Positions 1 to 12,966 of a stretch of 64,000 bases of DNA are shown here, one piece after another. The stretch covers positions 4,573,896 to 4,637,895 of the forward strand of contig JABAKD010000014.1 in the NCBI GenBank assembly GCA_012845835.1. The letters run 5' to 3'. The notes below the pieces were generated by a model. The model searched no databases. It was not told the DNA's origin and saw only the letters and a list, made by a program, of their open reading frames with translations. This DNA comes from Undaria pinnatifida. Taxonomy: Eukaryota > Sar > Phaeophyceae > Laminariales > Alariaceae. Positions within the stretch are counted from its first letter, which is position 1; each line of letters opens with the position of its first letter. The position numbers and the translations under genes were made by a program.

Positions 1-32
1 TACCATATCATACAGCAGTGGGTACCCCGATG

Positions 33-70
33 TAAGAGCGCCCCTCGATAAGCCGAAGCATGCGCTCTTA
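33..70. repeat. Perfect 9 bp inverted repeat (hairpin)
   Basis: TAAGAGCGC at 33-41 is matched exactly by its complement GCGCTCTTA at 62-70, with a 20-base loop. No flanking gene is visible, so terminator or RNA roles cannot be argued. Confidence 0.5.
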
Positions 71-2021
71 TTTTGCAGTAGGCAATATATGGCCTTTAGT
101 GTGGCGAGAATTGCCGAGTTGAGCCCCCGAGTGCTTTTAACTCGGGCGCGCTTCAATCGGGGTACCAACTGCAGCATCATATACATAAACTCATGTATAC
201 AACAAGCGAGCGTAAGTGCCATACATCCAGGTAGTATCAATCAGCTGATATAGATATATACCTGGTAGAGTAGAGTGTGGTGCACAAGGTAAACTGTTTG
301 AACGCACTGCATATACGCGCGGTGGGTTTCTTGTGTAAACGTATTCTCGCAGAGAAATCGTTGCTTGCATGATACTGTAGTATTCTTCTGCTCCTTCGCT
401 TGTCATTTAATGTAAGTATTGGATAAGATGAGCCCTCCCGCCACAAGCAAGAGGTCCTCACCCGGGATAAACGCCCGCACTAAGTTCACAATCCCGAGCT
501 TCGTACGGTACCGTGAATCCCTATTCGCAAAGGTTGTACCTGAAGGAACTACTTTTGCCGAGCTGGTGGGAGGGATTCGATCAGATAATGTGTCATCCCC
601 TCAATGTTTCTCGGTTTTGGTCCAGTGACGATTTTTTTTTTTTTTTTCATCCTCCGGCGGATAGGGAAAAATAAAGCTTCAGCTCACCACACTTCCACGT
701 ATTTCCATACGCGTCGTGTGTCGATTTAACTCAGTTGCTTTCGCAGCCCAACGCTAGCTGGCGCATCCTTCGGGTCCCATCGTAGGTATAGCGTAAGCTG
801 ATCCTATCAGTGGTCTTCGTTACAACCCCGGCAGCGCAAGCTGCCGTTGTATACGGATGCGTGTGTATGTCGACCCGGCCTGTCCCCTGAGGGTCAGTTT
901 CGGTGGAGATAGCCACCCGGAATGTCATTTTTGCGGGTAGTGTGGGACTTGCGTAAGCTCACCCACTAACAAAACCCCTGGCCATGGGAGATGGCCTTCC
1001 GCCGGACTTGGTCCAGTTACGGTCCACCCTACCCATTCGGGCGTTGGTCCCCGGTCCAGTGACGAAAACAATGCGTCAGAAGGGTGATGTCATACTCCTT
1101 TTATTATCGGATCTCAAATCATGGAAGCATGTCTGATTCGATTTTATTTGCTCTCCGATTTTACCGTTGCTTACGCGCGGCAAAATCGTCCTGAAAAGCT
1201 TGGGACAAAGGGAAGTTCATCGCTATCGCGTAACTATTGTCCCGCGCCCGCTGAAAACCCGCGTCGCGTTTTCCTTTCGCCTCTGAATTCGCCCCCGCGC
1301 TGGTAGTTGATTCAATGTAATACCGCGCGACGCGCTCGGTCTTCCATCCTCCGATCTTTATAATCTCGCCTACCGCCGTACCTGCGAAAATCGTTGCTTG
1401 CAGGATACCTGGTATATCATATGCAGCAGTATGATACATGTGCTCGTACCAGTAAGGAGAACAGGGAAACATGTTAACTTGATATCATAGGCGGTGGTCG
1501 TGCTTGTTCTTTTTCTGTCTGGACGTATTCCTCGTGCGTACTTGTCGACGCAAAGTGCCACAATGCGCACGTACGCAAGTGCCAACACGAGCTACGAAGG
1601 GGCCCTTTTTTCGACTGGCATGCGTCACACGTCACACCTGGCAATGTTATAGCGACAACGTACCACACGAACACACACCTTGAACCTGCCAACCCCGAGA
1701 ACAAGAACAAGAGCAAGAATTATCTACTTTTAGCTGCTACTCGTGTAGACTACATAATCTGCAAAGAACACAGGAACGAGAGATACTTGTTGCTTCGCCG
1801 ACTGCACCCGGGGTCGATTAGCAGTAAGTATTTAAGTGCATTCCCCGTTGCGTGTCTTCATTTCGAGCTAAGCATTAACGACGATGAGTATAACCGGTGC
1901 TACGCTATTAATACTACTGGCACAGCAGAAGCACGGCGCTCTGCGTCTTATGCGTACGTATGTAGTGAATGAAATGAGTAGGCGAATGGTGACTTTTTTG
2001 TATGCCAGGGATGAGACTATA
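71..2021. other. Unassigned non-coding stretch
   Basis: Only short open frames are present and none resembles a known family. There is a poly-T run near 630-646 and a lone copy of the CTTTTTTCGACTGG motif near 1604 that recurs in the inverted-repeat elements further on. I see no gene. Confidence 0.6.
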
Positions 2022-2085
2022 TAGCTTGCAAAGATGAGTTTCGACGAAATCTACGATCTCACAGCTGGAGTGTATTTTCTTTTTT
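2022..2085 (+). repeat. Short copy of the constant-end dispersed repeat
   Basis: It carries AGCTTGCAAAGATGAGTTT, then a CGACGAAAT...GATCTCACAGC core, and ends GGAGTGTATTTT followed by an AT-rich run. The same core and end recur near 2.5, 3.7, 14.8, 15.1, 21.8, 55.7 and 58.1 kb. This copy has lost the upstream part present in longer members. Confidence 0.75.
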
Positions 2086-2104
2086 TATAATATACATATA
2101 TATA

Positions 2105-2280
2105 TATAGCTCCGGTATGTGGGGCCGGGTATGTGCCAGCCAAAAACACCCGCGGTGTGCAAGACGTCGGCCCTATGCCTATTGGTGTAGTACTCTGTAA
2201 CGGGTTCCGGTCGTGCCAAATGATTTCACAGGACTACACCGGCAATAGGTCCTATTCAACCGGTACTATATTAGACCCTT
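2105..2280. repeat. GTGCCGG-type small element, degenerate copy
   Basis: It contains TATGTGCCAGCC, as in the 24.25 kb element, and ends with ATTCAACCGGTACTATATTAGACCC. That end is the complement-style terminus of the same family. The left end is eroded. Probably a non-autonomous inverted-repeat transposon. Confidence 0.4.
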
Positions 2281-2531
2281 ACTGCTGCACTACCAGCACA
2301 TACATAATAATAACCACTGCTTGCTGTATATATGCGGCGGCGTAGTTCAACGTGTCAACACTGCTGTTTGCTTGTTGTTGTCTTCTTGTTGTGTTCTTGT
2401 GTGCGTCAGAGTCCAGAATATTCAGCATGGGCAGCAAGGAGTCGTCGAGGCAGCGAAATATAAATGTCCTTCAATATCGTGAATTACTGCTGGGTATCCT
2501 GTATACTGCCGTATACGAAGTACCTGGTTAT

Positions 2532-2575
2532 TCGATTTCACAGCTGGAGTGTATTTTCATTTTTAATAATATAAT
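2532..2575 (+). repeat. Very short copy of the constant-end dispersed repeat
   Basis: Only the last ~35 bases (TTTCACAGCTGGAGTGTATTTT plus the AT-rich tail) remain. Retaining this end while losing the rest is typical of 5'-truncated retroposed copies. Confidence 0.65.
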
Positions 2576-2719
2576 ATATCACAACATATCACGCATATAT
2601 TGGACAGGCTCCAGTCACTCTGGAGCTGAGAAATACCCCCGAAAAGGCACAAACAAACCAAAGGTCATTCATATAAATAGCCAGGCCTGGTTGTTGGAAT
2701 ACACGGGAGATTCCTAGAA

Positions 2720-3790
2720 GGCCGTTGTCCTCCCGCCCTGACAGTCACGCAAAAAACAGCCCCCCCCCCTCCCTCGCCACCCCACCTAAAATCAAATCTG
2801 CTAGAAAAATATACACTACCAGGCAGGTGATATCACCTCATTACCTATCCAACCACCCATGCCGTAGCTCCAATTCATTCAATTCCTCCCCCCCCCGCCC
2901 CCTCCCTCCCCACCACCTGCACCATCGCCTAGACCTATTAATAGAACGTATAGTAAAGTTTCTCCCAGGTATACATTTATGCGGGACCTAAAGGGGTTTG
3001 GTTTCCCCCCTCCCCATCGTTTTGTTCTCTACCTAAAATCAAAATCTGCCAGAGTAATAAACACTACCAGACAGTTGATATCACCTCATTAGCTTTCTAG
3101 CCATCCATGACGTAGCTCCAATTCATAGCCCCCCCGAACGCCCCCTCCTTCCCCACCACCCGCCCTATCGTGTGGCACCACGCGTATAGCAAGCTCCTGA
3201 CAGATAGACTACATTTATTTATGCGACCTAAAGCTGTTGGAAATTCCCTCCCCCCGCCCCCCCCCCCCCGCCTTTCGAACACTCCGCCTTCTCCTCACCG
3301 GTTGCACGACTAACAGGATATACATGGTAAACTGATGCATTCTAAGCATTCCTTCCACAGCCATCAGTGTCCCCTTGAAGAATTTACAGTTTCCGGGCAG
3401 AGATTAAGTTGCCCCCCTCCAGCTGCCTCTTGTTCAAACCCCGGCCCCCACGCCCTTAAAATCTCCGTCCTCCCCTTACCGATTATACGGCTTACAGGAT
3501 ACACTTGATGAACTAATGCATTTCCTTCCACAGTTGTCAGATTTTATCCCCGTCAAAAACGGATTTTATAGCTTCCGGGCACAGACTGATTAACATCACC
3601 CTGTTGACCCTGGTACAAGTTACACTGTAGTTCCAAGGGGAATCGCCGACCTAATTCCTTGATGAGAACACACACCCAGTAATACGCGCGATCGGAGTAT
3701 CACACACAGCTTGCAAAGAAGAGTCTCGACGAAATCTTCGATCTCAACAGCTGGAATGTAATTACATTTTTATAATATATTTCCATAATA
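2720..3790 (+). repeat. Long C-tract member of the constant-end repeat (satellite-bearing)
   Basis: Two diverged units at about 2758-2990 and 3000-3230 share GATATCACCTCATTA, CCATCCATG or CCACCCATG, poly-C runs and a CCACCACCTGC/CCACCACCCGCC block. They match the complement of the ~300 bp satellite at 58.7-60.0 kb. Further units around 3340-3570 share TTCCACAG, TCAG and TTTATAGCTTCCGGGCACAGA. The block ends with the constant-end core (3661-3780). Order and content mirror 58.05-60.01 kb in the opposite orientation, so this is a second copy of the same composite element. No coding capacity is seen. Confidence 0.7.
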
Positions 3791-3836
3791 ATATTAACAG
3801 AGGAAAGCAAAACCGTTGTCGCGTACGTATGTATAA

Positions 3837-4548
3837 GGCCATTTCTTACACAGTCGGATTCCACCAGTCGAAAACGGCCCTTTTCGACTGAACTTTTTTT
3901 CGACTGGATTATGTTGGTCCTTCTCCTTATTGTCGGTCGAGTAGATTTTATAGTTTTCGTGCCCTTCCTAGAGGCGGTTGGTGTGAGGGAGTACTGCTGT
4001 ATGGCAGTCGAAAATCAGTTGGCAGCTCTGTGCTTGGCGCGTTCTCCGCGAGCAACGCGTGCTTCGCGCGCGACGAACTTTCGTCCGAGCGCGTTGGTGC
4101 CGTTGGGCTTAGCTGAAAGCCGCCAAAGCTACGTTTGTGGCGCTGCACTGAGCCGAAAGCCGCCAAAGCTACAGCAGGCGTAGCCGTTGTTGGCTACATC
4201 GATATCGTGAACTGCTGCCGTCGTGCGATACACGCTGGTGGCGAGCGGAGCTAGGAGTGCGTCACCCTGAGTTGCGGCGAGAAGCAACAGCAGTGATAGC
4301 CAAGGCAGCGTCGGCGGTGTTGTATGATATTGCTGTGTGGTACCTGGCATGGGGGTGTGGGGGGGTGGGTACGTGTTTAGTGGTGGGATCAGCAAAGCGA
4401 TGGGTTCAAGAGTGGTGTAAAACTTTTTCGGCTGAGTTTTTCGACTGGCAGATCCAGTCGAAAGTCAAGTTTTCCGACTGGGTCGAACACTCAGTCGATC
4501 AAAGTTGAGTCGAAAAGGCCCTTTTTCGACTGAGTGTACGAAATGGCC
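3837..4548 (+). mobile_element. Non-autonomous inverted-repeat DNA transposon (copy 1)
   Basis: The left end GGCCATTTCTTACACAGTCG is matched by the complement of the right end, GGCCATTTCGTACACTCAGTCG. The flanks are TAA (3834-3836) and TGA (4549-4551), a 3-base T-N-A pattern like the TTA at copy 2. Both subterminal zones are packed with TTTTCGACTG in both orientations. The interior shares the AAAGCCGCCAAAGCTAC doublet with copy 2. No transposase is encoded. The TNA duplication resembles PIF/Harbinger elements, but that class is inferred from the target site alone. Confidence 0.8.
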
Positions 4549-4551
4549 TGA

Positions 4552-6089
4552 TATGTGTATGTTGTGCACGCGTACATGTGTGTGCATTTATTATTAATAG
4601 ATGGCGGTGCAACTTCTGTCGTACGTTGTGATGACACCAATACTATTTGATATATCCACCATTCTACATCCAGCGCAACCAGTGTCTTTGCGGATGCGTC
4701 CTAGAGAGACGAACTGCTGTGTGGTCACAAACTACAACACATCAGATACTACTACATCTTTATTAAAAGAAAAAGATACAGGAAAGTGATATGGCCGGCA
4801 ATGAACCGCAGTTGTACATACTGTAGTCCATAGTCGGGAGTTTGAAGCCGTTGGCATCCAACACCCTCCCCCGTCGCCAGATCGTTATTAATAACACCCG
4901 CGACCACGCCTAAGCCTTCAGGTATTGTCGTGTGGTGTTGTCGTGTGTGCCCATCCATGCGGATGCTGATGATGTAGGCAATGCTGAGGTGGATCGACTC
5001 GCTGTGAGATGGCTATCATCAGCAGAGTACACAAGCTCTGCTACCAGGCTCCTGCTGTTTGCTTCTGGTACTATAGACTATATACTAAAATAATACTGTT
5101 GTAGTTCAACAGCAGTGGTCTCACAGAGTGCCGGTAATTGCCAGCCAATACCAGAAATGTACCGGACACCGACATGGATTGGGTACGAATATTGTATCTA
5201 CAAAAAACGGCAATAATATTTCCTGTACAAGTAGTAGCATTATAGAGGGCTATACTATCAAAATCTGTACAGATAATATATATAGACTAGTCTATATATT
5301 GAAATATATTATCTGAATCCGGTGGTGACGAGCGATTTCACCGGCACTTCAATGGCGATGGGCGAAATTAAACCGGCACTACTGCTTGCTGTAGGGACAT
5401 AGACTTGGATGCCAGTCTCTAAATAGCATCAGCGTCGGATAATCGCTTGAATGCATTGTCTCTTGTGTTCGCACTTTCCCAAACGTCCTCATTCGTTTTA
5501 TTCGTAACAATTAAAAGTTAAAACTTGAAAAGTTATCAATCCAAGGACCACACCAGTAGACAAAGAAACTTATATTTACCACTAACTTATACCCAATGCG
5601 TCCGAGACTGTGCGGAAGATCCAATCCAACGGACCTCGTTTTCCTGATTTTTTTTCCCGTTTTTTTGTTTTTTTTGTGCGTGCTCTTTAGGAATATATAG
5701 CTGCATAAACATGAATATCATAGGTGATAACCCAAGCCAGTAGCACACACAAGCATGCGCAGTGCACATGCGAGGACGCGAGAGAGCCGTCTGTAACATT
5801 GGAGAAATCACACAACAACAGCAGCAGGAGGAAGCTACTACTCGTGCTGTCTATCTGTGTGTTGTAACAGGTATGTATGTTGTATGTGGGCTATGTAACA
5901 TGATATATACGGCAGAGAGCAAGAAATAATACCACCACCAGGTATAGGGCACAGGAACCGTGTCTGGTTTGCCGACCGATTCTGATTGCTTGAGCGCGTG
6001 CAATGCCCTTTTTAGTTTTTCGATGTAGCATGTAATCAGTATGATGCTCGATCTACAATTCCAACAGTCTGGTTTATTTACAGTGGGGG
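4552..6089. other. Unassigned stretch with GTGCCGG-type fragments
   Basis: TGGTCTCACAGAGTGCCGGT near 5115 and ACCGGCACT motifs near 5340-5385 look like ends of the small element family at 24.25 kb, separated by AT-rich sequence. No open frame resembles a known protein. Confidence 0.4.
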
Positions 6090-6260
6090 TCTCTCCCTAT
6101 TACCTACTATGCTGCAGGTTGAAAAGGCAGATTGCCAGTATAGTGCCGGTGAAATCGCTTGGCCCGACTGGGACCCCGACAAACCCCGTAGTACCAGTGT
6201 AGTAACGCATCGTTACTATACCCAATAGTAGTGCCGGTGTCCGGTTTTTACTGCCAGTAT
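6090..6260. repeat. GTGCCGG/TCTCCCT-type small element, degenerate
   Basis: It contains GTGGGGGTCTCTCCCTAT, AGTGCCGGTGAAATCGCT and CGGCCC- or TGGCCCGACTGG motifs shared with 8.43-8.64 kb and 7.96-8.15 kb. The ends are too eroded to set exactly. Confidence 0.4.
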
Positions 6261-6775
6261 TGCTACCTATCATATACCTGGTACAGGCACTAAAGAAAGG
6301 GGGGAGATGCAATGTATCAATATACTGCTGCAGTCTACTGTACCAGGTCCTGGTATTTCATACCGTACTACAGCAGCGCTTGGTACGTACTGCTGTGTGC
6401 TGTGTTAGTAGAAGAAATTGTGTACTGCAGGTCTGTCTGCAGTAAAGCGTAGAGGGAGGGGGGTGGTACCGGCCCGAACTGATTACCTGTTCTCGCTCTC
6501 GACGCAGTGAGCATTTAAATGGGCCAAGCTCGCGTCATAAACACCGTGTAGACTATGGGCTATCCTATTATGGTATAGTGGCGTGTAAGCAACCCGCCAA
6601 ATAGCCTATAGCACATAATTAAGTTCCTTATATGTGTGCGTTTGTCACATGAAATTATATGTACAGCCAGTAAGCACTTGAAGCGCCGAGGTACGGCGGT
6701 GCGTTGTTCTTATATATCTATTAGCACATTATACTGTCGTGTTTTTTACAGCAAACATGCAGCAGCAGTTCAATA

Positions 6776-7139
<364 letters not shown>

Positions 7140-7150
<11 letters not shown>

Positions 7151-7345
7151 TAATAGTATTGTACTAATGTACTAATGTACTAGTGTACTATTGTACTATT
7201 GTACTAATGTAATATTGTACTATTGTACTATCATTGTACTATTGTACTTTGGTACTTTTAATGTACTATTGTACTAGTACTCTTAATGGACTATTAATGG
7301 TTCTAGTACTATTAATGGTATTAGTTCTACTAGTAGTACTAGTAT
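7140..7345. repeat. Degenerate TACTAATG/TACTATTG tandem repeat
   Basis: Directly continuous with the TAG array, the repeat switches to 8-9 base units such as TACTAATG, TACTATTG and TTAATGGTAC. It appears to have grown out of the trinucleotide array. Confidence 0.85.
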
Positions 7346-7955
7346 GATAGTAAACGAATCACGGCAGATCGATCGGGTTCATGCATACATAACGCCACGC
7401 ATGAATGTCACTCATAAACGATCCTATAGTCTGGTGGAGGGTTCTACCTTGTTGACCACTAGGCCGGCGGTAACCTGTTGGCCACCAAAATCACATATGC
7501 GAACCCCTACTGGCCGCCATGCCATGATACATGGGTAAACATGAAATTGATTTCGTGTGTGGCTCCACGTTCAACCACTCATGCGTATCCCCGTTGCTCG
7601 TTTTTCTCCCTCCTCTCAATGCAGCTTTACGTGCTCGAAAATCAAGAAAAAAAGTGAATCAAAAGAGCGGGCGAGAAGAAAGAAGAGAATCTCCACGAAA
7701 GTTTAGAAAGAAACGTGGGGTGCACCAATCGGAAAGACAAACAAAGAGGACAGAGAAGGGGCAAACATAACTCAGAACAACATCGGTCCTGGGTTACAGG
7801 CAAAAGGCCGCTCCATCGGCACCAACCTCTGGAGGCAATCCATGGCGCCAAGGGGCCTGTGGGTGCGACGGCTGATCGCTAATGGTATCCGCGGCAACCT
7901 CTCCCTCCCTGCGGTTGTCTTCGTGTGGACGGTGAGAATCACATATATGCATTAG
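7346..7955. other. Unassigned stretch, purine-rich centre
   Basis: A lysine/arginine-rich open frame near 7620-7770 follows from A/G-rich composition and has no recognisable domain. Nothing else is supported. Confidence 0.5.
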
Positions 7956-7960
7956 ATTGA

Positions 7961-8152
7961 TGGCCTCTGCTGCCGTAGTGCCGGCTGCACGCTATAGTGC
8001 CTGTGAAATCGAGCGGCACCCAGATGGGAAAAAAACCAGTGCTGTTATGGTGTCAGTATGCGAAGTAGTGCTGGTTACCGCTATAGGCCCGGTATTTCCC
8101 AGCTGGTGTTTCCGGCTGGGATATACTGCCGCGATGGCTCTAGAGGGACCAC
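7961..8152. mobile_element. MITE of the GTGGTCCCTCCATA family
   Basis: It contains CCGTAGTGCCGGCTGC, TAGTGCCTGTGAAATCG, GGTATTTCCCAGCTGGTGT and ends TCTAGAGGGACCACT. The same order occurs at 18.81-18.97 and 22.87-23.03 kb. The right end is clear and the left end is eroded. No coding capacity. Confidence 0.6.
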
Positions 8153-8427
8153 TACATACACTAAACCGGTATTCTTTTTGGTGTGGCGATGGAGCCTGAA
8201 CACGGCCTACAGGTTTTATTTGTTTTGCATGGCGTGGGAATGGAGTTTAAACGGAGCCCAGCTTCAAATATGTTTGCTTCTGTAAAAGTGGTGAGAAGCA
8301 CATGTATTGTGTATTTGGCATGGGGCCAGGACGGGGCTTACCTGGTGGGGTTTTGTCCTCTTCGTAGTGCAAATTGACCCCACACTAAGTTGTGTCCAAA
8401 ACCTTGAGGCGGTATGTGTATGTAGAG

Positions 8428-8620
8428 TAGTGGGGTCTCCCTATAGTGTCGGTTGAATAGTGCCTCTTGTCGGTGTAGTACCGATGGAATCGCTCGGCCC
8501 GACTGGAACCCGCTATACTACAGTCGTGTACCAAGTATCGGTATTGCACCCAATGGCGTCGATATCCGATAACTGCCTGTGTTGTTGGCTAGCGCGTACC
8601 GGCACTACAGACTGGCCACC
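8428..8620. repeat. Related TCTCCCTATAGTG element, partial
   Basis: GGGGTCTCCCTATAGTGTCGG at the left and ATCGCTCGGCCCGACTGG inside link it to the same small-element group. The right end GCGTACCGGCACTA is only roughly inverted. Confidence 0.45.
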
Positions 8621-8639
8621 ACTGTACGTATTTGCCGCG

Positions 8640-11600
8640 AGGATGGACCTTGAATGCTGAGTAGGTTTTAGTTTGTGCTACTGCATAAATGACCCCACAC
8701 ACGTCACAAGTAGTTTTCCTGGTAAAGCGAAGGTGTACAGTATTTCCTAAGGAGACAAGTTTTGGTAAATTTCTAGGCGTGGGAATAGAGCCTGGACGCG
8801 GCTTAAGTTCTAATCATTTTGCTAACGCAAAAAGGCCCCTACACTCCTTCCAACTCGTTTGTTCCCAAATACGAGGGCGAAGGAAGTATGTGGCGCGGGG
8901 ATAGAGCCTTCATGAGTATTCGACAATTATGTAGCTTCAGTCGTAGTTCCCCTTTAGTGCAGTGCCTTGCTAGACGACGATACCCGCACTGAAATGGGAC
9001 CCCGCGCTCTCCCGGGATGGTGCAGAACAGTACAAAGCTATAGAACGAGCAGGTCGTGACAAGCTCTCATCACCGCACTAATCGCTAACGCACTAAAGCA
9101 GGACCATGATTGTACCGCAAAGTGATCGCACTCTGTTTCTTAGCAGGTTGTCCCCAAAAGCCGAGGTGCAGTCCCTACGGCGGGAAGTTTTGAGGGTAGG
9201 GGAGCGTGTAATAAGAGAACGGTGGAGGAAACGGAATCCGTGGAGTAGGTCGGTGCTGAGCCGGAAGTATGTACTGCTGAATCGAATGGATTCAGACTTA
9301 CCCAATAGATTGCCATTTCTGGTTTACCTAGGCAGGTTGTAGGTCTTGTTCGTCTTATTGCTGTGGCTGTCTTCAAGTTGATCGACGCCAAAAAGCTTGT
9401 ACTTCACATTTTGAATGGACAGCATGATAATACCAGTATATTGTATAAACTGATTATTATACACTGCTACTACTACCAACCACCAACCACTATAAGGTGT
9501 CTGATAGTCTACGCCATGCGGTCAGTGCGCCTTGACAATTTATTGCCATGCACGGAGCGGGGGGTGGGGCGTTCGTCGGAGCGGCAATCACTCCGTCTGT
9601 TTAGAGCCTTTTGGGACTTCAAGCGGAAACATTTTGCGAACAAAAAATTATATGATTGCATCACAACAGCGGCCACGCGAAGCAAAACAGCATCGGTCAC
9701 AAAAAGGCAACGTTTCTCTGTCTTTCCAACGTAAGGGAACCGTAATGTGTGCAAGGGGTTGAAGTTGAACGGTCGAACGACACGCGCTTGATCATAATTT
9801 TATTGATAGTATGAACTACCGTGCATCGCTCGCTTAAAGCCATTGGGAGAATATTACTGCTGTAATACGACCGCGCTACTCGTACTTCTCATATGCTGCA
9901 TCGCTATACGTGGCGCTCCCAAAAGGACTACCGCCGTATTGTTACTGGTATACACCGCATTGTGTAACTTATACTACCAGTAAAGAACGTTGTTTATACA
10001 CCACGTACCAGGTAGAGCCTACAGGTGATGGTTGGGGTGTACACAGCCGGTGGCTTGCACACTGCAGATAGAGGTGCGTTGGCTTGAACCATAGACGGTG
10101 GCTTGAAAAAATTGCAAAATATGGATGATGAAAAACAGCAGATCCAGAGGAGGGTTGTTGTCGGTCGGAGGAGCCAAGGTCCGACGACGACATTTGACGT
10201 TTAATATCTGAGATTCTGAATGGCGGAGGGGACGGATGGACTAGAATGTCTCTTGTGAATAAAAATATTTCTTGTTACAACATGGGCGCAAACTAATCCC
10301 AGTGCCCAGAACATGGTTTCAATGAGTCAACACTGGTGTATATATAGCAAGTATGTGTCGGGTATCACGAGCTGCAGCATACTGTTAACCACGGCTGTCT
10401 CTTGTCGCTTTTGTGTTGCTGCTCTGCATGAGAATACCGTACTCCGGAGGGTCATTCTTGTTATGTTTGTGGCGCAACGCATTGCACCTGGTGCCATACC
10501 ATTTCGAATTATCGTGGCACAAACATTCATGAAGCTCTTCATTGACAAAGGGTGCGGTATTGTAGTATTTGTTATACGAAATGTATACTATGTAATACCC
10601 CTATTTTTGATGTGCACCGAATGAAGGCCCCTCAAAATCAGACGGAACTATACGTAGCTGTCGCAGTGTTGAGAAAAGTAGTCGCGTTGGCGCTGGTGGC
10701 TCTGAGTAGCTAAAAAACTGCGCCCTAGTAATTCTGAACCCCGCACCGTCGCCTTTATCCGTTTCTCGGGAAAACGCACCGATCCCATGCAACAAACGCG
10801 CGCGTGTTTTATTTGATTTCCCACGGTTTGTTTGCTCTTTCTTGTACGAATGCCAATAGGGGTTGTGGAACATCCTCGACCTCGATGCTCCCGGGGGGGT
10901 CGGGCTGTGGAAAGAGCTGTTGTTAGTGTTTCTCGGTACCGTGGTCATGCTGTGGACCGGTACTTACTTCTCCAACGCCGGTAAGTCACACTGAGATACC
11001 GGTGCTACTATTAAATATCGTGCCGTTGTTGTATTTCCATATACTATTTTTGCTGCTTTCTCCCGATCCCTCTCTTTTTTTTGTCACATAGCAAGTGCTT
11101 TCACCCCCCCCGCCCCTTGACCATACAGTAGCGTACCGCTGCGTCTGTTTGCGTCTTTGTCATCCCATCATCACCTTCTTACTTTTCCTCCGGCAACTCC
11201 CTTTCTTTTTTTTGTCACTCGGATCCGGGGTCACATAGCAAGCACCCCCCCTCGCCATTACGGCACATGCTGTTATCGCGAGAACGGTTCAGCATTTTCT
11301 TGCCGTTGACTGAAAACAAGTGAAAGAGAGCGAAAATTATTAAGCCCATACACACTATTATTAGCTCACCATTGCCGAAATTTCGCCCGTCGTCATGATA
11401 AGCTACAAGTTTACTCGAAGGCTACCGTAGGGGGATCACGTCGGGAGCCTTTTTTTGTTCGTGAAGTGGCTCGGGATCACTCGCGCGGGTGACCCCCCTG
11501 TTGCTCCGCGGTCGTACGGGATTTCGTGCTGTTTTTATTTCGCGATATGCATCTGCGATGTATTTGCTAGCTACTCTAGGCCAAACAAACCGCCTGATTT

Positions 11601-12587
11601 TTTTTTGTCAGCTACGTATAGCGTTACTCGTGCGAGCGGCTCAATTCCGGCGGTGAAAAAGGGGCTATATCATAACATTATAACACCGTCATAACATTAT
11701 CATAACAGCCCCCCCTACTAGTACACCGTGGCCTTGGTCTTTATAGCTACGCTGAGGATTGAAACCAAACAAGGCTCAGTGGGGTGGGTATAGGAATAGG
11801 AACATGGATGCATGGGTGTTTTTTCACTGTCATTCAGTTTTTCCTTACTGTCGAAGGAATGAAAAATGTGCAGGCGCAGGTAAATCCCGCACTACCCAGG
11901 TCAACGACAGAGCAAAAAGAGCTGTCGACTCCTGGGTAGCTATCTCACCTTCTTGGCCGAACCTTATGGGGTTCGGCCGAAGAACGCCGGCAAGTCCAAG
12001 GTGTTGACTAAACCGAAGGGTCGAGGTTAACACCACGTCTGCGTTTTGCAGATGGACAAACAGTGGTGCACGAACGAAAGTGTATGGAGCTTGAGCCTTT
12101 TTTACCCGGAAAACTCCCGGAGGATCTAAAAAAAGAAAAAAAATCATTGCGGTCACACGAATCCCATACTGTACGCATATTATAAACAACGTAGATAAGA
12201 GTCGGGGTGTACCAAAATGATATGACGGCCACTTGCACAAGGTATCATACAATAAGACTTATATCGCCCACACTTTTTCACTCTGGGATTGGGAATTGCA
12301 AGTTTTGCCCTCTTCGACGTCCCCCGCGAATCAACGTTTTGCCGTTCACCTGCTTTCGCATGCTGATCGGTGTACAGCAGAGGTGCACTAATTTTGTATT
12401 TTTATCATGTCAGACTGAGTACGATCCTACACACATACGTGGTATATACCCTATGTGACCGGTCTGGTGTGTGCTGGTTGGCTGCTGGTACGTATTGGCT
12501 ATGGCGGTGTGTACTCTATAAACTGGTACAACAGCAGCAAGCATTAGTCGCAATTCGATGTGAGTCGACGAGGGAATAAAGGGGTGA
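8640..12587. other. Unassigned stretch
   Basis: About 4 kb without a recognisable gene. Short open frames (for example 9363-9734 and 10601-10948 minus) match nothing I know. A TTTTTTTTGTCAC...CATAGCAAG block occurs twice (about 11,079-11,107 and 11,206-11,242), and a CATAACATTAT repeat lies near 11,670-11,707. Confidence 0.5.
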
Positions 12588-12962
12588 TGTTATAGGGCTT
12601 AGTTTGGGTAAGCTACCGGTTAACCTTTTGCAAGTGGTCGAACGGACTAATACTTCATTAATATCTCAACAAAGGGCGTCGTCGGCAGGACCATGGGTGT
12701 TGTGGGTCGTGGGTTTGAGCCCCACATCCACCATGAATAAACTTTTTTAGATTTTCCCCATGGCGAACTTGAAAAATACTCTCCCCGGTATACCCAGGAA
12801 ATGAAACGGCTTGGATAATTGACAGGTCCGCCCGTATATCCGGCCGACCTGCTATCCCGCTGTTTCAGGGGGGGAGAGTGTTATAAGCCTTAGTTTGGGT
12901 AAGCTACCGGTTAATCTTTTGCAAGTGGTCAAACGGACTAATACCCCACTAATACCTTAACA
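12588..12962 (+). mobile_element. TRIM: miniature LTR retroelement
   Basis: Two direct 84 bp terminal repeats (12,588-12,671 and 12,879-12,962) both start TGTTATA and end AACA. A GTGA target duplication flanks them at 12,584-12,587 and 12,963-12,966. A purine tract (CAGGGGGGGAGAG) sits directly before the right repeat, as expected of a polypurine tract. The ~207 bp interior is non-coding. The repeats differ at roughly one base in nine, mostly transitions, so the insertion is not recent. It would depend on another element's enzymes, and no helper can be named. Confidence 0.85.
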
Positions 12963-12966
12963 GTGA

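Noticed and set aside
7531-7770. Lys/Arg-rich small protein
   Set aside because: Composition follows an A/G-rich stretch, and the opposite strand is equally open.
9093-9762. Short overlapping genes on both strands
   Set aside because: Several 70-120 codon frames overlap in all directions with no preferred codon use or motif.
12625-12735. tRNA or tRNA-derived SINE (TGGTCGAACGG and GGGTTTGAGCCC boxes)
   Set aside because: The first box lies in an 84 bp terminal repeat that also occurs at 12,879. The TRIM structure explains the locus better and no cloverleaf forms.
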